A stretch of 31,486 nucleotides of DNA, taken from SLAN01 sp046545955 (GTDB lineage: Bacteria > Spirochaetota > Spirochaetia > DSM-27196 > SKKC01). The position numbers were made by a program, and so were the translations under genes. Below are positions 7,886 through 14,699 of this stretch, piece by piece; position 1 is the first letter of the stretch, and every line of letters starts with the position of its first letter. The notes beneath the pieces were generated by a model. It was not told the origin of the DNA and searched no databases. It saw only the letters and a program-made list of their open reading frames with translations. The stretch lies in contig JBKGYS010000010.1 in assembly GCA_046545955.1 (NCBI GenBank), positions 1-31,486 on the forward strand. The letters run 5' to 3'.

Positions 7886-9565
7886 ATGAAAGGCGTGCAG
7901 TATATCTATGTAATGAAGGACCTCCGGAAGGTGGTTCCTCCAAACCAGGAAGTGCTCAAGGGCATTCATCTGTCATTTTTCCCCGGTGCAAAGATCGGTG
8001 TTGTCGGGCCGAATGGATCCGGCAAGAGTACGCTGCTGCGGATTATGGCCGGTGTCGATACAGATTTCCAGGGTGAAGCGTGGCCCGCCAAAGGGGCCCG
8101 CGTCGGCTATCTTCCGCAGGAGCCCGAGCTTGATTCGACGCTCGACGTCCGGGGAAACGTCGAGCTCGGCCTGAAAGAAATGCGCGATCTGCTCAATCGC
8201 TTCGAAGAAGTGTCGTCGAGTTTCGGTGAAGTCGAGAGCGACGAGGAAATGCAGAAACTGCTCGACGAGCAGGCGACGCTACAGGAGCGGATCGACGAGG
8301 TGAACGCCTGGGAGATAGATCGAACGCTTGAGATAGCGATGGATGCGCTTCGTTGCCCGCCGGGCGACACCGACGTGACGAAGCTCTCGGGCGGTGAAAA
8401 AAGGCGTGTAGCGCTTTGTAGGATTCTACTCGAACAGCCCGATCTGCTTCTCCTCGACGAACCGACGAACCACCTCGATGCCGAGTCGAACATGTGGCTG
8501 CAGCAGCACCTGCAGCAGTTTTCCGGCACCGTTGTAGCGGTTACGCATGACCGCTACTTTCTCGACGAAGCTACCGACTGGGTGCTCGAGCTCGACCGAG
8601 GGTACGGGATCCCCTGGAAAGGAAACTATTCTTCATGGCTCGAGCAGAAGCAGGAGCGCCTTCGGCAGGAGGAGAAGAAACAGACTGCGAAACAGAAGAC
8701 ACTCGAGCACGAACTCGACTGGATTAGAATGTCGCCGAAGGGAAAACAGTCTAAAGGCAAGGCACGGCTAAACGCTTATGAGGAACTCGCGTCCCAGGAC
8801 GAACGGGAAACGCTTAAGAACGCCGAGGTCGTTATTCCCAAAGGACCGCGGCTCGGCGACGTCGTAGTCAAGGCCGAGGGCGTGAAAAAGGGGTATGGTG
8901 AGCAGCTGCTCATGGAGGACCTCACCTTCGATATTCCGAAGGCCGGCATCATAGGTATAATCGGTCCGAACGGCGCGGGCAAAACGACGCTGTTTCGTAT
9001 GATCGTCGGGCAGGAGAAGCCCGACGGCGGGACACTTACGGTGGGTGACACCGTTGTGCCCGCCTATGTTGACCAGAGTCGCGAAGAGCTAAACGCTGAC
9101 AGCACGGTATGGGAGGAGGTCAGCGAGGGGCACGACACGTTGAGATTTGGAAAGGCGGAAATCAATTCGCGGGCATATTTGTCCTGGTTCAACTTCAAGG
9201 GAGCCGACCAGCAGAAGAAGGTCGGCGTACTCTCCGGTGGTGAACGAAACCGGCTTCAGCTCGCGAAAGTTCTTAAAAAAGGCGGAAACCTCATTCTGCT
9301 CGACGAGCCGACGAACGACCTTGACGTCGACACGCTTCGGGCGCTCGAGGATGCACTCCTGAACTTTCCCGGTTGTGTAATGGTGGTAAGCCACGACCGG
9401 TGGTTTCTCGACCGTATTTCCACGCATACGCTCGCCTTCGAAGGTGACAGTCAGGTCCGCTGGTTTCCGGGTAACTTCAGCGAGTACGAGGCGGACCACA
9501 AGCGGCGGCTGGGTGAACAAGCGGCGCAACCGCATCGAATCAAGTACAAGAAGCTCATTCGATGA
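7886..9565 (+). CDS. ettA: Energy-dependent translational throttle protein EttA (ABC-F ATPase)
   Basis: Soluble ABC-F protein that binds the ribosomal E site and gates the first steps of elongation according to the ATP/ADP ratio. The 559-residue length equals the family norm. The N-terminus carries the EttA hallmarks KVVPP and LSFFPGAKIGVVGPNGSGKST (first Walker A at residues 41-48). It continues with the first signature LSGGEKRR, LLLLDEPTNHLD, the positively charged inter-domain linker around residue 280 (KGKQSKGKARLNAYEEL), the second Walker A GPNGAGKT near 360, the signature LSGGERNR and LLDEPTNDLD. No membrane segment is present, as expected. The start is ATG 7886 with only a weak ribosome site. 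Confidence 0.96.
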   Translation: MKGVQYIYVMKDLRKVVPPNQEVLKGIHLSFFPGAKIGVVGPNGSGKSTLLRIMAGVDTDFQGEAWPAKGARVGYLPQEPELDSTLDVRGNVELGLKEMRDLLNRFEEVSSSFGEVESDEEMQKLLDEQATLQERIDEVNAWEIDRTLEIAMDALRCPPGDTDVTKLSGGEKRRVALCRILLEQPDLLLLDEPTNHLDAESNMWLQQHLQQFSGTVVAVTHDRYFLDEATDWVLELDRGYGIPWKGNYSSWLEQKQERLRQEEKKQTAKQKTLEHELDWIRMSPKGKQSKGKARLNAYEELASQDERETLKNAEVVIPKGPRLGDVVVKAEGVKKGYGEQLLMEDLTFDIPKAGIIGIIGPNGAGKTTLFRMIVGQEKPDGGTLTVGDTVVPAYVDQSREELNADSTVWEEVSEGHDTLRFGKAEINSRAYLSWFNFKGADQQKKVGVLSGGERNRLQLAKVLKKGGNLILLDEPTNDLDVDTLRALEDALLNFPGCVMVVSHDRWFLDRISTHTLAFEGDSQVRWFPGNFSEYEADHKRRLGEQAAQPHRIKYKKLIR

Positions 9566-9621
9566 GCGGCCGGCCGGGTAAGCGAGACCGACGGTTTGTC
9601 GTGAAGCGCCTCTAAGGGCGG

Positions 9622-9691
9622 CCCGGGTCCACCTTCCCGGGTCCACCTCGCGGGGTCCACCTTCCCGGGTCCACCTCGCGGGGCCACCTCG
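9622..9691. repeat. GC-rich 28-bp tandem repeat after ettA
   Basis: About two and a half copies of a 28-base unit built from the words CCCGGGTCCACCT and CGCGGGGTCCACCTT; full units are at 9636-9663 and 9664-9691, with a half unit at 9622-9635. The core GGTCCACCT recurs every 11-17 bases. It lies wholly between ettA and the antiporter gene and has no coding signal. Confidence 0.8.
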
Positions 9692-9730
9692 CCACCCCAC
9701 CTGATGAAGCGAGGTGAGTACGGTTTTTTT
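9685..9730 (+). terminator. Probable intrinsic terminator of ettA
   Basis: CACCTCGC (9685-9692) pairs perfectly with GCGAGGTG (9709-9716) across a 16-base loop, and seven T residues follow at 9724-9730. The 7-base gap between stem and T-run is longer than ideal. The left arm is the last unit of the tandem repeat, so the repeat may have grown from the terminator stem. Confidence 0.5.
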
Positions 9731-9792
9731 ATTCGCAAGGGTCCGGGCGCTTGTCGCTCGATCGGAAGTAGTCGGTATCGACTGACTTCAGG

Positions 9793-11976
9793 TCAGCGTA
9801 ACGCTTCAATGACCGCCTCCGGCGACTCTGAGGAGAGAATCGCGGTTCGCACCACCGGGTTCCTCAGGCGGCCGACGAGCGCGGCGATGAGCTGCAGATG
9901 AGGCCCCGTGCGCTCGCGGGGAGATACGACAAGGACTATTATCCGCGAGGGCGTGCCGTCCGCCGCCTGGAAATCAATGCCTTCAGGGGATATTGCCACT
10001 GCAACCGTGGTTTGCTCAACGCCGCTGCTGCGTGCATGGGGCAAGGCCACGCCGTGTTCGAGCCCCGTGCCGAGGGATCGTTCGCGGGCGAGTACATCCT
10101 CGAGCGCTGTATCGGTGTCGATTATCGTTCCGCATGCCGAAAGCCGTCCAACCAGTTCCCCGATGAGCTCTTCGCTTGTCCTTGCGTTCGTCGATAGTGC
10201 TATGCTGCACGGATCGAAGTATTGACCGATATCGAGGGGGCGGGATTTCACCGTCCCAGGAGCCCTCGCCGGCTGTTGAGAAGTCGCCGCTACTCCCGTC
10301 GCTTCGGTTTCCGGCCCGGAATGGGTGAAGCCCGCCGCGCGGCGCAATTCTGACGGAACCTCGATTGTGGTCAGTGTTCGAATCCGCTCGTTCACGTGGA
10401 TTATTGCCTCGTAAAGGATGGTATTAAGAAACTCCGAATCGGAAGAACTTCCCGATAGCTGAATCTCGGTGTGTTTCTGCTGAAGTGTAAACGCCCTTGT
10501 CGGGTCCCGAAGACTGTAGACGGAGCCATCGATCTCCATACGACTGATAAAGAAGCCGTCTTTCTCCATAGCACGAAGGACAGACCCGATGACCAGCTCG
10601 GCAATTTCCTCGGTAGGAAACGACATTGATCTCACGACCGTCTGCATCAGTCCTTCGCGGGCTGAGGTGCGCGGCCTCTTCGAGGCAAGTATGTGTCTGA
10701 GAAGCGGCGTCACGACCAATGTCGAAACGATTATCATGACCGTGAGGATCTTCAACGTATCAAGCGTGAGTATTCCCGCGCCTACGCCGATTCCTGTGAC
10801 GATGATACCGATTTCGCCGCGCGAAACCGTTGCGAGCCCTGTGAGCGTGCTGCCGAACCAGGTAAAGCCGCCGAGGCGAGCAGGGATCATACCGCCGATT
10901 GTCTTGGCAGCACCGGAAATCACTGCGAAAGAAAGCCCGGGAATGAGAATCGACGGGGAAAAAATAATCCTTATATCAATGAACATTCCCAGCACCGCGT
11001 AGAGGATGGGAATAAAGAATTCGCTCAGTGATCGCATGCGCTGCTCAAACAGGCTCGAGTGCTCGGTCCGGCTCAGCGCCAAGCCGACTCCATAGGCGCC
11101 TGCTACCGCAGCGACGCCGACCGCTTCAAAGATCCCGGACACAACAAGCGCCACTCCCAGTGACATGATCGCCAAGCCGTTCGCGGAGAATACCCGGCGA
11201 GCCATTCGCGTCGCGCTGCGGGCTGTGGACAGTAATAATGCGTAGGCGATCATCCAGGTTGCCAGGGCGATCCCGAGGGGTACGGTAAGCCAGTGGGCGT
11301 TCTCGAAGCCGGATACTATGCTCGGTATCAGGCCGGCAGCTTCGGTTGAAGCGGACGGATCGCTAAGGACGGATCCGGAGCCTGTCAGTCCGACTGCTAC
11401 TGTCAGCAGTATAATCGCAAAACCGTCGTGAAAAATGGAGCTTCCGAGGATAACCGATCCTTCGGGCGAAGAAAGGCGATGTTGTCCTGCAAGAACGCGC
11501 GCCTGAACCCCGATGGATGTTGAAACGGATATCGCCATTATCAGCAGTCCTGCAGGTTGTAGTGGAGAAACGCCGAATACGGATCGAGCGGCGATGGCGC
11601 CTGCTACCAGTCCGCCCACCGCGGAGAGGATGGCGACAAGGATGCCACGGGTACGAATCCGAGCGAGGAATCCTGGGTCCGATTCGAGCCCGGCCATAAA
11701 AATATGCACAATCGCGCCGACCGTAGCGAACCCGAACAGCAGCTCGGAGACTGGAAACGCGGGATCGGCGACCGGAAAAAGCCCGTCCGAGAACGCCGGC
11801 AGGGGCACTGCACCGAGCGCGAAAGGTCCAAGCAGCATTCCCGCTGCGATCTCACCTATCAGCGACGTAAGGTTAGCTTTTCTGGCTAAGCGGCCAAGCA
11901 GGTGGGCTGCAAGCAGCAGCGTACCAAGCTGCAAAGCGAGCCTCGCCATTTCATGAGTTATTTCGGGATGGTGCAT
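9793..11976 (-). CDS. CPA2-type cation/proton antiporter with C-terminal PTS EIIA domain
   Basis: Inner-membrane monovalent cation/proton antiporter (Kef/NapA-like), about residues 10-430, with 12 or so hydrophobic helices, followed by a linker domain (430-565) and a PTS EIIA-Fru/Ntr domain (about 575-727). The EIIA phospho-acceptor is His647 in GVALPHARS. In the ion-binding helix the usual Asp-Asp or Asn-Asp pair is replaced by His183-Asp184 (SIFHDGF), which may alter stoichiometry or pH response. The cytoplasmic EIIA could switch transport with phosphorylation state. ATG 11976 is 16 bases past the stop of the TSUP exporter gene, so the two are likely co-transcribed. The ribosome site is weak. 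The ion (K+ or Na+) cannot be decided. Confidence 0.88.
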   Translation of the reverse strand: MHHPEITHEMARLALQLGTLLLAAHLLGRLARKANLTSLIGEIAAGMLLGPFALGAVPLPAFSDGLFPVADPAFPVSELLFGFATVGAIVHIFMAGLESDPGFLARIRTRGILVAILSAVGGLVAGAIAARSVFGVSPLQPAGLLIMAISVSTSIGVQARVLAGQHRLSSPEGSVILGSSIFHDGFAIILLTVAVGLTGSGSVLSDPSASTEAAGLIPSIVSGFENAHWLTVPLGIALATWMIAYALLLSTARSATRMARRVFSANGLAIMSLGVALVVSGIFEAVGVAAVAGAYGVGLALSRTEHSSLFEQRMRSLSEFFIPILYAVLGMFIDIRIIFSPSILIPGLSFAVISGAAKTIGGMIPARLGGFTWFGSTLTGLATVSRGEIGIIVTGIGVGAGILTLDTLKILTVMIIVSTLVVTPLLRHILASKRPRTSAREGLMQTVVRSMSFPTEEIAELVIGSVLRAMEKDGFFISRMEIDGSVYSLRDPTRAFTLQQKHTEIQLSGSSSDSEFLNTILYEAIIHVNERIRTLTTIEVPSELRRAAGFTHSGPETEATGVAATSQQPARAPGTVKSRPLDIGQYFDPCSIALSTNARTSEELIGELVGRLSACGTIIDTDTALEDVLARERSLGTGLEHGVALPHARSSGVEQTTVAVAISPEGIDFQAADGTPSRIIVLVVSPRERTGPHLQLIAALVGRLRNPVVRTAILSSESPEAVIEALR

Positions 11977-11992
11977 AGCGCAAGCCTACGCG

Positions 11993-12850
11993 CTAAGCGA
12001 GCGTTGTGACTACCATAAATCCACCGACGCCAACAACAGCAATGGCAAATACGGTGCGCAAAAGGTGCGCCGGCAGGTAGTTTTTGAGGTAAGCACCCGA
12101 CTGCATGCCAATAAGGCTTCCGATAGCGAATATAACCGCTGTTGTGACAGGAATGGTCTCGGCGGCGCCTACGTTTGAAATAAAACCTGAAACGGAGGTC
12201 AGGGCAATGGCCACGAGCGAGGTGGCCAGCGCGTGATGCATGCTTACGCCGCCGACGAGCAGCAGCGCCGGAACAAGCAGGAATCCCCCGCCAACCCCGA
12301 ACAGCCCCGAAAGAAACCCCGTTGCCGCACCGGCTACAAGCAACTTGGAGATGCAGCCGGCTGAGGGAATCGGCAACCCTTCCTTATCCGTACGACAGGA
12401 GAGCCCGTTCCTCTTACCACCCTTGCCGTCCGATTGGGAATCCGGGTTATCCCCGGCGTCATCCGTTATCCCGACGTCGTTACCCGTCGCCCCGCGAAGC
12501 ATCTGGATGCCAACCACTACCATAAGCGCGGCAAACATGATGACTACGAGATCATCGCTCATACCCGCGCCGACGATTGCTCCTAACGGGGCCACGGCAA
12601 TGCCTCCGACGCCGAGAATGGCGCCGGCCGCCCAAAGCACTTGGCCGCTTCGCGCCTGAATCACTGCTCCGAACAGGGACGTAGCGCCGACGATAACAAG
12701 CGAAAGCGCAACCGCCGTTCGAAGATCCATATCAAGCCCGTATACCAGAAGAGGCACGGCCAGGATCGATCCGCCGCCTCCGGTCAGACCGAGGGATAGT
12801 CCAACCAGAAGCCCGAATCCGGCCGCCAGTGCCATTGTCTCTGCGCCCAT
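11993..12850 (-). CDS. TauE/SafE (TSUP) family exporter, probably sulfite/organosulfur
   Basis: Inner-membrane transporter of the TSUP family, about 285 residues with eight hydrophobic helices in two repeats. Each repeat opens with the family motif, GLSLGLTGGGGSILAVPLL and then LSGLFGVGGGFLLVPALL. A hydrophilic, low-complexity linker (Asp/Ser/Gly/Lys-rich) separates the halves. ATG 12850 is chosen because AGAGGAA lies 9 bases upstream; a GTG at 12859 would touch that site. It follows the persulfide dioxygenase gene and precedes the antiporter gene. TSUP members next to persulfide dioxygenases are known in sulfide-detoxification operons, where they are thought to move sulfite. The substrate here is inferred from that context. 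Confidence 0.88.
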   Translation of the reverse strand: MGAETMALAAGFGLLVGLSLGLTGGGGSILAVPLLVYGLDMDLRTAVALSLVIVGATSLFGAVIQARSGQVLWAAGAILGVGGIAVAPLGAIVGAGMSDDLVVIMFAALMVVVGIQMLRGATGNDVGITDDAGDNPDSQSDGKGGKRNGLSCRTDKEGLPIPSAGCISKLLVAGAATGFLSGLFGVGGGFLLVPALLLVGGVSMHHALATSLVAIALTSVSGFISNVGAAETIPVTTAVIFAIGSLIGMQSGAYLKNYLPAHLLRTVFAIAVVGVGGFMVVTTLA

Positions 12851-12882
12851 AGTTTTCACTTCCTCTACTTGCGTTATTGCAT

Positions 12883-12923
12883 AATAAAACGCCGCGGGCG
12901 CCGGACCGGGCGCTTCCGCGGCG
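12883..12923 (-). terminator. Strong intrinsic terminator between dioxygenase and exporter genes
   Basis: On the minus strand CGCCGCGG pairs with CCGCGGCG (8 bp), then a 2-base bulge, then GCGCC with GGCGC (5 bp) around a CGGTCC loop, followed at once by TTTTATTAT. It lies about 140 bases past the dioxygenase stop and ends about 33 bases before the exporter ATG, so it may act as an attenuator for the downstream genes. The rest of the 210-base gap (12851-13060) shows no gene. Confidence 0.75.
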
Positions 12924-13060
12924 AATTGAACGTGCTGCAGCGCGACTCACCGTGGCGTGCATTGAGTGCCGCGTATGCGAAATCGCTACGCGGGGTTACC
13001 GCGCAGCTTGCACACGGTCGAACAGACCAACCACCTCGGCGGGCGCCTGCACGGAACGCC

Positions 13061-14488
13061 TCAGGCCGCTGCCTTCGCGGTCATGCAGTTTTCGCAGTCA
13101 CCGTCGAGCAGCACTACGTCATAGCCGGCCGAGGCGAGGAAGCTTGCGATAATCGACGCCCGCCGTCCAGTGCGGCAGTAGACATAATAGCGCGTATTTG
13201 GATCGAGCTCATCCATGTGCTCGCGAATGCGCGTGTGCGGAATGTGCATTGCGTTTTTCACGTGCGCAGCCTCGAACTCGTCGCTCCGTCGGACATCGAG
13301 GACCCGATCTCCAGAGCCGATGTTTGCCGCTTTGAAGTCGCTGAACGGCTCGGCCGCAAGCGTGGTCATTTCTACGCTATTATCGCCTGCGAGTTCCTCG
13401 AACGTAACGTAGCCTGCCATGTTATCGAGGCCGATGCGATACAGGAGCCTGCTCACCGTATCGAGGTCGCCGGCGTCTTCGAGGACCAGTAGAATCCGCT
13501 CATCCGCCGTAACAACGCTACCCGCCGCGTTCGTCAGTTCGGTTCCCTTGTTCGGCGCGTGAATGGCTTGCGGCAGACGCGAGGCGAGAAACTCGTCGCG
13601 ACTGGACCGGGTGTCGATGACGCGGGTACCCGTCTTTTTCGCTTCGGAGGCGAATGTTGCCGGATCCATATGCGCTACAGTCGGTACGCCGCCTGTAACC
13701 TGAATACCGTCTCGATTGACCTGCTTCATGCGGGCGAAGTAGATCGGGGGCTCGGGCTGACCCGAGAGGATCTCCTTCACGAAGCGATCCGGGCTCTCGT
13801 TGGCAAGTGAAAGCGCACCGTTAAACCGACGCTCGTACCCGAGTGTTGAGGTCGGTATTGACCCAAGCGCTTTTCCGCACGCGCTGCCGGCTCCGTGACC
13901 GGGCAGTATCTGCAGATACTCGGGAAGATCGTTGAGTTTCCCACGCAACGATTCGGAGAGCTGCCGCGCGCCCGGTTCCATGGCCCCGGCCACACCGGCG
14001 GCCGATTCGAGTAGATCCGGACGGCCAACATCGCCTACGAATACGAAATCGCCGGTCGCGAGCGCGATTGGCTCTGTTGCTCCGCCGCCGACGTCGGTAA
14101 CAAGGTAACTCAAGTGCTCCGGAGTGTGCCCCGGCGAGTGAACAGCCCTGAACTTTATATTGCCCACCGTGAACTCGTCTCCGTCGGAGAGCATGACGGT
14201 GTTCGGCCTGTCGCCTACCCAGCGGTACGACCAGTCGGAACCACCGAGGCTGGACAGATACAGCGTAATATTGGGGTCCTGCGCGAACTCACGCGCGCCG
14301 CTTACAAAGTCGGCGTGAACGTGGGTTTCCGCAACCGCGGTAATTGTAAGGTCATTCTTCTTTGCTAATTCGTGATACTGGTCAATATCGCGTTCAGGGT
14401 CGATTACGATCGCCGCCCCGGTCGCCTGGCAGCCGATCAGATATGCAGCCTGGGCAAGCCCTGTGTCGTATACCTGTTTAAGAAACAT
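13061..14488 (-). CDS. Persulfide dioxygenase-rhodanese fusion (CstB/ETHE1-like)
   Basis: Cytoplasmic 475-residue enzyme with a metallo-beta-lactamase fold persulfide dioxygenase (1-250) and two rhodanese domains (about 280-370 and 385-470). The expected product from persulfide is sulfite, with sulfur transfer to give thiosulfate. Metal-site residues visible are His56, His58, Asp60 (HVHADF, with Phe61 where the general fold has a second His), His121 (HTPEH), Asp153 and His198. The first rhodanese lacks its Cys (LLVLEDAG) and is presumably structural; the second keeps Cys438 in YCRTGRR. The C-terminus carries another Cys pair (DCENC). ATG 14488 is fixed by GGAAGGAG 8 bases upstream. A sigma70-like promoter lies just upstream. 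Confidence 0.92.
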   Translation of the reverse strand: MFLKQVYDTGLAQAAYLIGCQATGAAIVIDPERDIDQYHELAKKNDLTITAVAETHVHADFVSGAREFAQDPNITLYLSSLGGSDWSYRWVGDRPNTVMLSDGDEFTVGNIKFRAVHSPGHTPEHLSYLVTDVGGGATEPIALATGDFVFVGDVGRPDLLESAAGVAGAMEPGARQLSESLRGKLNDLPEYLQILPGHGAGSACGKALGSIPTSTLGYERRFNGALSLANESPDRFVKEILSGQPEPPIYFARMKQVNRDGIQVTGGVPTVAHMDPATFASEAKKTGTRVIDTRSSRDEFLASRLPQAIHAPNKGTELTNAAGSVVTADERILLVLEDAGDLDTVSRLLYRIGLDNMAGYVTFEELAGDNSVEMTTLAAEPFSDFKAANIGSGDRVLDVRRSDEFEAAHVKNAMHIPHTRIREHMDELDPNTRYYVYCRTGRRASIIASFLASAGYDVVLLDGDCENCMTAKAAA

Positions 14489-14526
14489 AGGTTTTTCTCC
14501 TTCCAAAAAGTGTATATCCAAGAGTT

Positions 14527-14555
14527 AATATATAAATAGAATACTACTCTGTCAA
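14527..14555 (-). promoter_or_regulatory. Sigma70-type promoter of the persulfide dioxygenase gene
   Basis: On the minus strand TTGACA (14550-14555, perfect -35) is followed after exactly 17 bases by TATATT (14527-14532, five of six). The surrounding 60 bases are markedly AT-rich against the window average. The leader to the ATG at 14488 is about 32 bases. GAGTATTGACA and GAGTAGTATTC form an 11-base imperfect direct repeat across the -35 region and could bind a regulator. Confidence 0.75.
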
Positions 14556-14614
14556 TACTCATTTTCCGACGCATATTTTTCGAGAATCACCAACCTGAGC
14601 TTATTGTGAACTCA

Positions 14615-14635
14615 CGCTTGCAGGCGTTTCAAGCG
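14615..14635. promoter_or_regulatory. Inverted repeat upstream of the glutamate dehydrogenase gene
   Basis: CGCTTG (14615-14620) and CAAGCG (14630-14635) are perfect 6-base arms with a 9-base spacer, between the divergent dioxygenase and dehydrogenase genes. It could be an operator or a leader hairpin. No good promoter for the dehydrogenase is apparent around it. Confidence 0.3.
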
Positions 14636-14699
14636 GTCTGCGTAGATACGACGTTTTTCCGCTGGCCGGACTACGAGACCCGCGTTAGGCTTGGTTCCT

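Noticed and set aside
9704..9901. Small + strand frame starting in the terminator loop after ettA
   Set aside because: It begins inside the hairpin and runs antisense into the EIIA domain of the antiporter; no coding signal.
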